Below are positions 15,460 to 23,155 of a stretch of 38,207 bases of DNA, one piece after another. Origin of the DNA: Colwellia sp. (GTDB lineage: Bacteria > Pseudomonadota > Gammaproteobacteria > Enterobacterales > Alteromonadaceae); the NCBI GenBank assembly GCA_026196955.1, contig JAPHTO010000112.1:1-38207 (forward strand). The letters run 5' to 3'. The notes beneath the pieces are model-generated. The model did no database searches. It was not told where the DNA came from and saw only the letters and a program-made list of their open reading frames with translations. Within the stretch, counting starts at the first letter, position 1; each line of letters starts with the position of its first letter. The position numbers and the translations under genes are program-made.

Positions 15460-17331
15460 TTAAAAACCACATTGCTTACCTTGGTTCTTATCTTTTAACC
15501 AAGTATGCAGTGGAGCAAAGTAATCCAAAATTGCCGTTGCATCCATTTGCTCATTACCGGTTAAAACTTTATAAGCTTGCTGCCAAGGTTGACTAGAGCC
15601 CATTTCTAACATGGTATTAAGTGCTTTACCTGCATCCTTGTTATTGTAAATTGAACAACGATGTATAGGGTCAGTATTACCAGAAATTTCACAAAGAGCA
15701 CGATGGAATTCAAACTGTTGAATGTGTGCTAAGAAATAACGGCTGTAAGGGACACCACCAGGCACATGATATTTTGCACCAGGATCAAAGGCATCTGCGT
15801 TACGATCAACAGGAGCAGTAACACCTTGATATTTTTCCCGTAGCTCCCACCAAGCACTATTATAGTTTTCAGGTGTTACTTCACCTGAGTATACTTTCCA
15901 GCGCCATTGATCAACCAATAAGCCAAATGGGATAAAGGCAACTTTATCTAGTGCCATTTTCATTAATAGACCAATATCTTTAGACTCATCAGGAATAGTA
16001 TCAATTAAGCCTATTTCTTTTAAGTACTTAGGTGTCACTGATAGTGCTATCGTATCGCCAATGGCTTCATGGAAACCGTCGTTAGCGCTGTTTTGGAAGT
16101 AAACAGGTTGATCTTTATATGCACGTTGGTAGAAGTTGTGACCTAGCTCATGATGAATAACCGAGAATTCTTCGCCCGTTTTTTGAATACACATTTTGAT
16201 ACGCAGATCGTCTTTGGCATCTAAATCCCAAGCCGAAGCGTGACAAATTACGTCTCTGTCAGCGGGTTTAGTAAATAATGAGCGTGTCCAGAAAGTTTCT
16301 GGTAAGGCGTCAAAACCAAGCGAAGTGAAAAACTTCTCAGCACCTTTAACCATTTTAATTTCATCATAGTTATTGGCGGCTAACTGCTTAGTAACGTCAT
16401 AACCAGGATCGGCATTTTCAGGTGCTACAACATCATAAATATTGCCCCAAGATTGCGCCCACATATTACCTAATAGATGTGCTGGAATAGGCTGGTCTTG
16501 AGGTACTTTATCTTCGCCGTACTCTTTACCTAACTCGCTGCGCACGTAGCAATGCAAATCATCATATAGCGGCTTTACTTGACCCCAAAGTCTATCTAAT
16601 TCTTTGGCAAAATCATCTGCTGGCATGTCATAATTAGAACGCCACATCGCCCCTAAATCTTTATAACCTAGACCATTTGCACCTTCATTTGCTAGCTCAG
16701 CTTGGCGAGTATACAGAGGTTTCATTGCTGGGCTGATTTCACGCCAACCTGTCCACATTTCCAATAGCTCATCGTAATCTCGAGAAGTGGCCATTGTCGA
16801 TGTCATATCGCCAAGACTCAGTTTCTTACCCTCTTTAGTGGTGTAACTGCCTTTACCGTACATACTGCCAAGCTCTGCACCAATTTTTGCTAGTTCGGCT
16901 GATTTGGCTGAATCTTGTGGCGCTGGTAAAACTAAAGACTGCTTAAGAATGTCTAATTGGCGTCGCTGAATTGGTGTCACGTCAACATTATCAAAAGTTG
17001 CGGCTTGCATTGCAAAACGCACACCTGCTTCTGTTGATTTCTGATCGGCTTCTGCAGATAAGGCCGCGGTATCTTCAGTTATAAAATTTGCATAAATCCA
17101 TGCAGCACGAGCGCCTGATACGCCTAATGCTGTCATTTCTTCTGCTACATTATCTAAAAATACTTGAGCATCTTGGCGCGTAAGTGCTTTAGTTGCAGTA
17201 TTATTACTGTTTGAATTAAGGTTATTATTTGCAGTGTTTTCACTCGCTTTTTCTTGGTTGCAAGCAGATAAAGAGCCAGCAACAATTAAAGCAATAGCGG
17301 TAAACTTAAAGGTATTTGTTATTTTTGTCAT
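15460..17331 (-). CDS. M2-family metallopeptidase (ACE-like peptidyl-dipeptidase), lipoprotein
   Basis: The 623-residue protein aligns in motif with angiotensin-converting enzyme: HHELGHNFY gives the zinc site H394, E395 and H398, and GFHEAIGD gives the third ligand E422 exactly 24 residues after H398, as in ACE. YKDQPVYFQ and ALDKVAFIPFGLLVDQWRW are also ACE-like. The N-terminus is a lipoprotein signal with lipobox LSAC (C24), so it is lipid-anchored in the envelope, followed by an Asn/Ser-rich linker (30-46). It removes C-terminal dipeptides from peptides, which suits nutrient scavenging; the natural substrate is unknown. It has its own promoter (17365-17392) and shares a bidirectional terminator with the gene on its 3' side. 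Confidence 0.93.
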   Translation of the reverse strand: MTKITNTFKFTAIALIVAGSLSACNQEKASENTANNNLNSNSNNTATKALTRQDAQVFLDNVAEEMTALGVSGARAAWIYANFITEDTAALSAEADQKSTEAGVRFAMQAATFDNVDVTPIQRRQLDILKQSLVLPAPQDSAKSAELAKIGAELGSMYGKGSYTTKEGKKLSLGDMTSTMATSRDYDELLEMWTGWREISPAMKPLYTRQAELANEGANGLGYKDLGAMWRSNYDMPADDFAKELDRLWGQVKPLYDDLHCYVRSELGKEYGEDKVPQDQPIPAHLLGNMWAQSWGNIYDVVAPENADPGYDVTKQLAANNYDEIKMVKGAEKFFTSLGFDALPETFWTRSLFTKPADRDVICHASAWDLDAKDDLRIKMCIQKTGEEFSVIHHELGHNFYQRAYKDQPVYFQNSANDGFHEAIGDTIALSVTPKYLKEIGLIDTIPDESKDIGLLMKMALDKVAFIPFGLLVDQWRWKVYSGEVTPENYNSAWWELREKYQGVTAPVDRNADAFDPGAKYHVPGGVPYSRYFLAHIQQFEFHRALCEISGNTDPIHRCSIYNNKDAGKALNTMLEMGSSQPWQQAYKVLTGNEQMDATAILDYFAPLHTWLKDKNQGKQCGF

Positions 17332-17364
17332 TTGAGTTCAAAAGGCTGTTGTAAGGTACAAATT

Positions 17365-17392
17365 AGTATATTGAAACTGGAAAAGAAAGCAA
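17365..17392 (-). promoter_or_regulatory. Sigma-70 promoter of the M2 peptidase gene
   Basis: On the minus strand TTGCTT (17392-17387) and TATACT (17370-17365) are 16 bases apart, about 33 bases from the ATG. It lies downstream of the terminator at 17421-17451, so the peptidase does not depend on transcripts from farther upstream. Confidence 0.6.
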
Positions 17393-17420
17393 AGGCTGGT
17401 AGGTAAATTGATAAAAGTGC

Positions 17421-17451
17421 AAAAAAAAGGCTCATCCGTAATGAATGAGCC
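17421..17451 (-). terminator. Intrinsic terminator of candidate small RNA 1
   Basis: GGCTCAT (17451-17445 region) pairs with ATGAGCC (17435-17429) over a 9-base loop and is followed by eight T on the minus strand. There is no protein gene upstream of it in that direction before psrA. Confidence 0.8.
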
Positions 17452-17537
17452 AAAACTACAACATGAAAAACATAACTATGGGGAGTACAACATTAATGCT
17501 CATGCTTGATTGCTAGAAGCAACAAAGCCTTGAGCAC
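17421..17537 (-). ncRNA. Candidate small RNA 1
   Basis: On the minus strand a TATTAT -10 element (17549-17544) is followed by about 117 bases ending in a strong terminator: GGCTCAT/ATGAGCC and eight T (17451-17421). The body includes CTCAAGGCTTTGT, then GCATGAGCATTAATGTTG and ACTCCCC. No open frame with a ribosome site is seen in this direction. The -10 element, the CTCAA, CATGA and CTCCC blocks and the terminator appear in the same order in the second unit at 17655-17739. The -35 is weak. The peptidase gene downstream has its own promoter, which argues against a simple leader. Not recognised as a known RNA family. Confidence 0.4.
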
Positions 17538-17654
17538 GGAGTTATAATAGCGAGATAGAGTGTTCTTTACTGTATAGAAACCGTAACAGTTTGTAATTTC
17601 GCGAGGGTTTCAACAGCAAATAATTTTATTGGTGATAATGTTAGGATTTTAAGC

Positions 17655-17698
17655 AAAAAAAAGACTCAGAGCAGATTGACAGATCAGGCCACTGAGTC
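17655..17698 (-). terminator. Intrinsic terminator of candidate small RNA 2
   Basis: GACTCAG (17698-17692 on the minus strand) pairs with CTGAGTC (17669-17663) over a 22-base loop and is followed by eight T. The loop is longer than usual but the T tract is clear. Confidence 0.65.
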
Positions 17699-17739
17699 AG
17701 GGAGTGTTCAATAATTCATGTACACAGAGTTTGAGTACA
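17655..17739 (-). ncRNA. Candidate small RNA 2, similar to RNA 1
   Basis: On the minus strand a TATTAT -10 element (17752-17747) precedes about 85 bases: TGTACTCAAACTCTGTG, TACATGAATTATTGAAC, ACTCCCTGACTCAG, then a terminator. By eye it follows RNA 1 block by block (CTATTATA, CTCAA, CTnTGT, CATGA-ATTA, ACTCCC), with RNA 1 carrying an extra stretch of about 18 bases. It starts about 140 bases from the psrA start and is transcribed the opposite way. The exposed CTCCC could pair with ribosome-binding sites, which is inference. Confidence 0.4.
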
Positions 17740-17833
17740 GAAACATATAATAGTTCAAAAAATATACGTTAATTATTAATAGCGGTTTTAGCCGCTGAAT
17801 CGCTTGACCACACAAGGCTAAATACGCTATTTT

Positions 17834-17845
17834 AAACAACTGTTT
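17834..17845. promoter_or_regulatory. Candidate PsrA operator
   Basis: AAACAACTGTTT, followed by G, fits the published PsrA pattern (G/C)AAAC-N2-4-GTTT(G/C). It lies 33 bases before the psrA start, where it would allow autoregulation. Confidence 0.55.
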
Positions 17846-17878
17846 GAATTTGGTTCTTGGTTACTGGTAAAAATACGT

Positions 17879-18505
17879 ATGAGTACAAAAAATAAAATTT
17901 TAGATGCTGCAGAAATACTCTTTGCTGATAAAGGCTTTAACGGCACTTCTTTGCGAGAAATCACAAGTCTAGGAGAAGTTAACTTAGCAGCCGTTAATTA
18001 CCATTTTGGCTCTAAAAAAGAACTGATCAAAGCCGTCATGTCTCGTTATATGAATGAGTTGTCGCCACGCCTAGAGTCTGCACTCAGTGCACTTTGTCAT
18101 CACGATGTACAGCCAAGTTTGAAAGACGTGTTTTCGGCTTTCATTGAGCCGTTATTGCACCTCAACGAGTTTAAAGAAAATGGCACCAGTACTTTTTTAC
18201 AATTACTAGGTCGCGGCTATACGGATAGTCAGGGCTTTTTACGTTGGTTTTTGACCACCCAATATCCTGGTGTCTTTACTCACTTTACCGAGGCTGTTCA
18301 TAAAGCTTATCCTGAATTAAGTGCAGAAGAGATGTTTTGGCGCTTACACTTCACCATGGGAACCATAGTGTTCACCATGTCTTCTAGTGATGCGTTAATT
18401 GATATTGCTCAAAATGATTTTGATCGCCAAGTGGATATAGCAGGCGTTATTAAGCAAGTTATTCCATACGTTGCAGCAGGTGTTGCTGCCCCTATAAATA
18501 GATAA
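17879..18505 (+). CDS. psrA: Fatty-acid-responsive TetR-family regulator PsrA
   Basis: The 208-residue TetR-family protein closely tracks Pseudomonas PsrA: ILDAAEILFADKGFNGTSLR, then VNLAAVNYHFGSKKELI in the DNA-binding HTH, and a ligand domain with FWRLHFTMGTIVFTMS and a VIPYVAAG end. PsrA binds long-chain fatty acids or acyl-CoA and represses beta-oxidation genes, and affects rpoS in pseudomonads. A PsrA-type operator just upstream supports the call and autoregulation. It is a single-gene unit, convergent with dsbB. Its location only about 2.3 kb from fadR puts two fatty-acid regulators in one locus. Confidence 0.88.
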   Translation: MSTKNKILDAAEILFADKGFNGTSLREITSLGEVNLAAVNYHFGSKKELIKAVMSRYMNELSPRLESALSALCHHDVQPSLKDVFSAFIEPLLHLNEFKENGTSTFLQLLGRGYTDSQGFLRWFLTTQYPGVFTHFTEAVHKAYPELSAEEMFWRLHFTMGTIVFTMSSSDALIDIAQNDFDRQVDIAGVIKQVIPYVAAGVAAPINR

Positions 18506-18516
18506 TAGTGTGATTT

Positions 18517-18547
18517 AAGGCTATAGGTTTATTGAGCCCATAGCCTT
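18517..18547. terminator. Hairpin between convergent psrA and dsbB
   Basis: AAGGCTAT pairs with ATAGCCTT over a 15-base loop in the short gap between the two stops. Neither side has a T tract, so termination is uncertain. Confidence 0.35.
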
Positions 18548-18561
18548 ATAAGCTCACAGTA

Positions 18562-19080
18562 TTACAGTTTCTTGGCATGAATTAGGCGACTAATTATCAC
18601 CAACAAGAAAGCCGCTGAATAAACGCCATACACAAGAACCATCCATTGCGGCATGCTATAACCTAAAAATTGCCAGCTAATTTCTCCACAATCACCTGTT
18701 GCTTCAAAGATAGCAGGAAGCCATTGATGTAATGGCGCCCAACTCGGAAAATTAGGAATAATGTCACAGCTAAAAAAGAGCGAGCCACTATTAGCTTGCA
18801 TGTCGATGTGTTCAAGGGCAATTAAAAATCCCCATATAGCTCCTGTAGCCCATAAGCCATAAGCAATAACGCGCGTTATTAAAAACTTATAACCAGCGAA
18901 ACCAACTAAACCAGCTAATATTATTGATGCTATCGCAAGGCGTTGATAGACACACATTATGCAGGGTGCTAAATCCATAGCATATTGAAAAAATAACGCA
19001 CAAAGCTCTAGTGCTAATGCTGATAAAGTTAACAGCAGCCATGCTTTTGAATTGGTTGTTAAGTCACTCAAAAATTTCAT
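18562..19080 (-). CDS. dsbB: Disulfide bond formation protein DsbB
   Basis: DsbB reoxidises DsbA and passes electrons to quinone in the inner membrane. The 172 residues form four membrane helices and carry both redox pairs: C40 and C43 in [10 protein letters not shown], and C105 and C131 in the second periplasmic loop (SCDIIPNF to TGDCGEISW). Length equals the family norm. It follows nhaD on the same strand, but a terminator (19113-19148) separates them, so it likely has its own promoter. The order dsbB, Na+/H+ antiporter, fadR resembles E. coli, where the antiporter is NhaB. Confidence 0.95.
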   Translation of the reverse strand: MKFLSDLTTNSKAWLLLTLSALALELCALFFQYAMDLAPCIMCVYQRLAIASIILAGLVGFAGYKFLITRVIAYGLWATGAIWGFLIALEHIDMQANSGSLFFSCDIIPNFPSWAPLHQWLPAIFEATGDCGEISWQFLGYSMPQWMVLVYGVYSAAFLLVIISRLIHAKKL

Positions 19081-19112
19081 CTTGTTCCTACAGCTCTATA
19101 TTAAATAAGAAT

Positions 19113-19148
19113 AAAAAAAGCTTCTAAAAATAATTTAGAAGCTTTTTT
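19113..19148 (-). terminator. Terminator of nhaD (symmetrical)
   Basis: AGCTTCTAAA pairs perfectly with TTTAGAAGCT over five bases, with A and T tracts on both sides. It lies 52 bases past the nhaD stop. Confidence 0.88.
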
Positions 19149-19200
19149 ATCATATCAGAGAAGCATTTAAAATATGCATCTTACTTATGATTAATAATCT

Positions 19201-20592
19201 TTAGTTAATTAATAAATGTACATAAATACTGGCAACATAGCCTAAAGCAATTACTGGTGTCCATTTTAAGTGACTAAAGAAAGTGTAATAGCCACGCGCT
19301 TGACCCATTAAAGCAACACCAGCGGCAGAGCCGATAGAAAGTAAACTACCACCAACACCTGCAGTTAGGGTGACAAGTAACCATTGTGTATGTGACATTT
19401 CAGGGTTCATGGTTAATACCGCAAACATGACCGGGATGTTATCAACGATAGCAGATAGAATACCGACTAAAATATTCGCTGTGGTTGCGCCAAGCTCGCC
19501 ATACATGAATTCAGAGGTCATTCCTAGGTAACCAATAAAGCCTAAACCACCTACAGCTAAAATAACACCATAGAAGAAGAATAAAGTATCCCATTCTGCT
19601 TTTGCGATTTTATCAAAGATATCAAAATCATCACTAATTTTATGACCTGTTGGCATATCAGACTTATCAATTTCTCCTTGGCCTGATTTGCGAATGTAGT
19701 AACCAAAGAACTTAAGATAAGCTAAACCTAACATCATGCCAAATACCGGTGGTAAATGTAGAACGTTATGGAAAGAAACAGCAGTGATTATTGTTAAAAT
19801 AAATAAGCCAACAATGATCAAACCGCCTTTTTTGATTGGTGTCGTGTCAGTTGACTGTGCTGTTGGGTTACCGTTTGGTATAGCAAATTGCATGATAAAT
19901 GCAGGAATAAGGTAATTAACAACAGAAGGTAGGAATAAAGCAAAAAACTCTTGAAACTGAACAATACCTTTTTGCCAAACCATTAAGGTGGTAATGTCGC
20001 CAAATGGGCTAAAGGCACCACCAGCATTTGCACCTACAACAATACCGATACAACTTAAGGCAACAAATTTAGGCTCGTCTTTACCTACCGCTAAAACAAC
20101 AGCACACATGATTAAGGCTGTTGTTAAGTTATCAGCAATTGGTGAAATAAAGAATGCAAGAATACCCGTTAACCAAAATAGTGCTTTATAGCTAAAGCCT
20201 TTTGCTACTAACCAGTCGCGTAATGCATCAAAAACGTCACGCTCCAACATCGCATTAATGTATGTCATTGCAACGAGCAAGAAGAAGAAGAGTTCGGCAT
20301 ATTCTAAGAAGTTATGACGAATAGCTACTTCAGCAGCATGAGGCATACCGTGAGAGCTATAATATGCAGCTATAAGAATCCATATTAGTCCAGCAGCGAG
20401 TAATACTGGCTTAGATTTTCTCAAATGCAATTGTTCTTCTAAAATGACTAAGCTATAGGCAATGACAAAAATTGCAATAGCAGCATAACCAACCCAATGG
20501 GATGTTAAATCAATTGTTTGATGAGCCGCGTCAGAGGCCAGTGCAATGCTTGGTGTGAGCAAGGCAAAAAAGATGAATAAGAGTTGTTTCAT
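19201..20592 (-). CDS. nhaD: Na+/H+ antiporter NhaD
   Basis: This is a roughly 463-residue NhaD-type antiporter of the ion transporter superfamily, which exports Na+ or Li+ for H+ at the inner membrane. It has an N-terminal signal-like helix (MKQLLFIFFALLTPSIALAS), some 11-12 further helices, and the conserved ADNLTTAL and GANAGGAFSPFGDITTLMVW segments, mirrored near the end by VDNIPVMFAVL and GGSLLSIGSAAGVALM. The frame is open to 20658; I chose the ATG at 20592 because the protein then starts at the signal-like helix with GAGA six bases upstream. It diverges from fadR. It takes the place held by nhaB in E. coli, fitting a marine cell that relies on sodium. Confidence 0.9.
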   Translation of the reverse strand: MKQLLFIFFALLTPSIALASDAAHQTIDLTSHWVGYAAIAIFVIAYSLVILEEQLHLRKSKPVLLAAGLIWILIAAYYSSHGMPHAAEVAIRHNFLEYAELFFFLLVAMTYINAMLERDVFDALRDWLVAKGFSYKALFWLTGILAFFISPIADNLTTALIMCAVVLAVGKDEPKFVALSCIGIVVGANAGGAFSPFGDITTLMVWQKGIVQFQEFFALFLPSVVNYLIPAFIMQFAIPNGNPTAQSTDTTPIKKGGLIIVGLFILTIITAVSFHNVLHLPPVFGMMLGLAYLKFFGYYIRKSGQGEIDKSDMPTGHKISDDFDIFDKIAKAEWDTLFFFYGVILAVGGLGFIGYLGMTSEFMYGELGATTANILVGILSAIVDNIPVMFAVLTMNPEMSHTQWLLVTLTAGVGGSLLSIGSAAGVALMGQARGYYTFFSHLKWTPVIALGYVASIYVHLLIN

Positions 20593-20787
20593 GTGCATTC
20601 TCAAGTAGTGTTTGAAGGGCATTTTAAAAATTTGGTTGATTCTAGCAAAAACTCGCAAAAATGATATAGCTAAACCTTAGTAAAGGTTGCTAATTTTATT
20701 AATATTTTTGATATTAGAAATAGCTCGGCTTTATAACCAGTTATTTTTTTATAGTCTATTTTTGTTTCTTTAGGCGTTTTATTACGC

Positions 20788-20815
20788 TTGTACCAAAAAT
20801 ATCTTCTGGTACAAT
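20788..20815 (+). promoter_or_regulatory. Sigma-70 promoter of fadR
   Basis: TTGTAC (20788-20793) and TACAAT (20810-20815) are 16 bases apart, 37 bases before the ATG. The same stretch has inverted arms TTGTACCA and TGGTACAA (20788-20795 and 20807-20814). Confidence 0.6.
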
Positions 20816-20820
20816 CAGTT
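20804..20820. promoter_or_regulatory. Candidate FadR box on the fadR promoter
   Basis: TTCTGGTACAATCAGTT matches 13 of 17 bases of the E. coli fadB FadR site (ATCTGGTACGACCAGAT, from memory) and keeps the TCTGGTAC and CAG parts. It covers the -10 element of fadR, suggesting autorepression. Confidence 0.5.
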
Positions 20821-20852
20821 TCATTCATTTTGTTTTAGGTAATTAAACCCTT

Positions 20853-21566
20853 ATGGTTATAAAAGCGCAAAGTCCAGCGGGATTCGCAGAGCAATATATT
20901 GTTGAATCTATTTGGAATGGTGGTTTCCCTCCTGGCTCAATTTTACCCGCAGAGCGAGAATTATCTGAGCTAATAGGTGTCACGAGAACAACGCTTAGAG
21001 AAGTTTTACAGCGTTTAGCACGTGATGGATGGCTAACTATTAAACATGGCAAACCAACAAAGGTAAATAATTTTTGGGAAACCTCAAGTTTAAATATCTT
21101 AGAAACACTTGCTCAACTTGACCAAGAAGGCATTCCTGACTTAGTGGATAACTTGCTTTCTGCCCGGACGAATATTAGTGCAATATATATTCGTGGTGCG
21201 TTAAAAAACAATCCAGAGAAAGCTATTGAATTATTAAGTGCGTATGTTGATGTTGAAGATAGTGGTCAGGCATTTGCTGAGTTTGACTATAGACTTAACA
21301 AAGAATTGGTTGTTGCTTCGGGTAATTCAATTTATTTGTTAATTTTAAATGGTTTTAGAGGTTTATACTCACGTATTGGTAGTTTGTATTTTGCTCACCC
21401 TAAAGGTAGAGAAATATCAAGAACTTATTATCAAAAATTAATTGATTTAGCAAAAGAAAATCGTTTTGATGATTCTGTTTTTGCTGTTCGTAAATATGGT
21501 GTTGAGTCAGGTAAGCTTTGGGTAGAGTTGAAAGATGATGTTCTCAAAGAGCTTTCTGATGATTAA
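20853..21566 (+). CDS. fadR: Fatty acid metabolism regulator FadR
   Basis: FadR is a GntR-family dimer that represses beta-oxidation genes and activates fabA/fabB until long-chain acyl-CoA binds. The first 78 residues are nearly identical to E. coli FadR. The DNA-contacting residues R35, R45, R49 and H65 lie at the same numbers ([19 protein letters not shown], then [11 protein letters not shown]). The C-terminal acyl-CoA domain is full length (237 residues in all). The ATG is fixed by the conserved [13 protein letters not shown] start. A FadR-like site overlaps its promoter. It is divergent from nhaD and convergent with the SpoVR gene, the same gene order as E. coli nhaB-fadR-ycgB. Confidence 0.95.
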   Translation: MVIKAQSPAGFAEQYIVESIWNGGFPPGSILPAERELSELIGVTRTTLREVLQRLARDGWLTIKHGKPTKVNNFWETSSLNILETLAQLDQEGIPDLVDNLLSARTNISAIYIRGALKNNPEKAIELLSAYVDVEDSGQAFAEFDYRLNKELVVASGNSIYLLILNGFRGLYSRIGSLYFAHPKGREISRTYYQKLIDLAKENRFDDSVFAVRKYGVESGKLWVELKDDVLKELSDD

Positions 21567-21592
21567 TTAAATACTCTTTAACTGTATTTTTT

Positions 21593-21617
21593 AAGGCGAC
21601 GTTTAGTCGCCTTTTTT
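21593..21617 (+). terminator. fadR terminator overlapping the end of the SpoVR gene
   Basis: GGCGAC pairs with GTCGCC over five bases, followed by six T. The right arm and T tract are also the last codons of the convergent SpoVR gene, whose stop is at 21603-21605. Confidence 0.8.
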
Positions 21618-23141
21618 ATCTTCTTTTGCTGGGCACTGTGCGATGATTTCGTCGTCACCATTAGCGGTTTCTTGCACAATTTTCACATCAAATTGCCATA
21701 AGTAATGCAAATGCTTAAGTACTTCAGTTTTTGACTTTCCTAACTCAATGTCATTATGCGGTGTATAACGTAGCGTTAATGCTCTGTCACCATCAATATT
21801 GGCATCAATTATTTGAATATTAACTTCAAGATTACTTAAGTTGTATTGACTAGCTAAGTTCTGTCTTACTTGTTGATAGCCTTGTTCATTGTGAATAGCG
21901 CCGATTTCAACAAAGTTTTCTTTGGCATCATCATGAATATGGAATAATTTAAAGTCCCTAATAAGCTTTGGAGATAAATACTGGCTAATAAAGCTTTCAT
22001 CTTTAAAATTTTCCATAGCAAAATGAACTGTATCTAACCAGTTGCTGCCTGCTATCTCAGGAAAGTATTGCCTATCTTCTTCTGTTGGATTTTCACAAAT
22101 GCGCCTTATATCAATAAACATATTAAAACCAAGGGCGTAAGGGTTTATTCCTGAATAAAACTTGCTGTTATACTCAGGCTGAGCAACAACATTCGTGTGA
22201 CTGTGTAAAAACTCCAACATAAATTTATCAGTGACTAAACCTTCATCATAGAGGTGATTTAAAATGGTGTAATGCCAAAAGCAGGCCCAACCCTCATTCA
22301 TTACTTGTGTTTGTTTTTGAGGGTAAAAATATTGAGATATTTTTCGAACAATACGTACTATTTCTCGTTGCCAAGGTTTAAGTAAAGGGGCATTTTTTTC
22401 AATAAAATAAAGAATGTTCTCTTGTGGCTCAGAAGGAAAGTGGTGCTGCTTCTTATCTGTTTTTTTCTTTGTGTCGGGAACGGTTCGCCACAAGGCATTA
22501 ACTTGAGATTGCAAATACTCTGCACGCTCTTCTTGTCTTTTAAGCTCTTCATCGAGTGATATTTTTTGAGGCCTTTTGTAACGATCTACACCGTGATTCA
22601 TCAGCGCATGACAAGCATCTAATGTCGCTTCCACCTCATCAATGCCATACTTTTGTTCACATTGAGCGATGTAGTTTTTTGAAAAAAGTAAATAATCAAT
22701 GATAGAGCTTGCATCAGTCCAAGATTTAAAAAGGTAATTGCTCTTAAAAAATGAGTTATGACCATAACAAGCATGCGCCATGACTAGTGCCTGCATGGGT
22801 AAGGTGTTTTCTTCCATTAAGTAGGAAATGCAAGGGTCTGAGTTAATTACAATCTCGTAAGCAAGCCCCATTTGACCGCGCTTATAAGTTTGTTCAGTTT
22901 GAATGAATTTTTTACCAAAAGTCCAATGACTGTACCCAATTGGCATACCTATACTGGCATAAGCGTCCATCATCTGCTCAGCGGTAATCACTTCTATTTG
23001 GTTGGTATAGGTATCTAAACGATAATTTTTAGCCACACGGGCAATTTCAGTTTGATATTGCGCTAAAAGTTCAAATGTCCAATCAGGGCAATCATTAAGG
23101 GCTGTTGTTTTTTCTAAGGTTTTCTTAATGTTAATCACCAT
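21603..23141 (-). CDS. ycgB: SpoVR family protein (YcgB)
   Basis: The 512-residue protein matches SpoVR/YcgB: IGMPIGYSHWTFGKKF near 65-80, AYEIVINSDPCISYLMEENT, AHACYGHNSFFKSNYLF, QVMNEGWACFWHY, and HSHTNVVAQPEYNSKFYSG. Several conserved His, Glu and Cys residues suggest a metal site, but no reaction is established. In Bacillus SpoVR affects spore cortex formation; in enterobacteria YcgB belongs to the general stress response. Here it is the third gene of a yeaG-yeaH-ycgB operon, 14 bases after yeaH, with GGGAG before its ATG. That kinase, VWA protein and SpoVR trio is widely conserved, which implies a joint role. Cytoplasmic, no signal peptide. Confidence 0.92.
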   Translation of the reverse strand: MVINIKKTLEKTTALNDCPDWTFELLAQYQTEIARVAKNYRLDTYTNQIEVITAEQMMDAYASIGMPIGYSHWTFGKKFIQTEQTYKRGQMGLAYEIVINSDPCISYLMEENTLPMQALVMAHACYGHNSFFKSNYLFKSWTDASSIIDYLLFSKNYIAQCEQKYGIDEVEATLDACHALMNHGVDRYKRPQKISLDEELKRQEERAEYLQSQVNALWRTVPDTKKKTDKKQHHFPSEPQENILYFIEKNAPLLKPWQREIVRIVRKISQYFYPQKQTQVMNEGWACFWHYTILNHLYDEGLVTDKFMLEFLHSHTNVVAQPEYNSKFYSGINPYALGFNMFIDIRRICENPTEEDRQYFPEIAGSNWLDTVHFAMENFKDESFISQYLSPKLIRDFKLFHIHDDAKENFVEIGAIHNEQGYQQVRQNLASQYNLSNLEVNIQIIDANIDGDRALTLRYTPHNDIELGKSKTEVLKHLHYLWQFDVKIVQETANGDDEIIAQCPAKEDKKGD

Positions 23142-23155
23142 AATTCTCCCTGATA

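Noticed and set aside
17467..17520. Plus-strand 17-codon frame inside candidate RNA 1 (ATG AAA AAC ATA ...)
   Set aside because: There is no ribosome site, and the terminators and -10 elements in this region all point to the minus strand.
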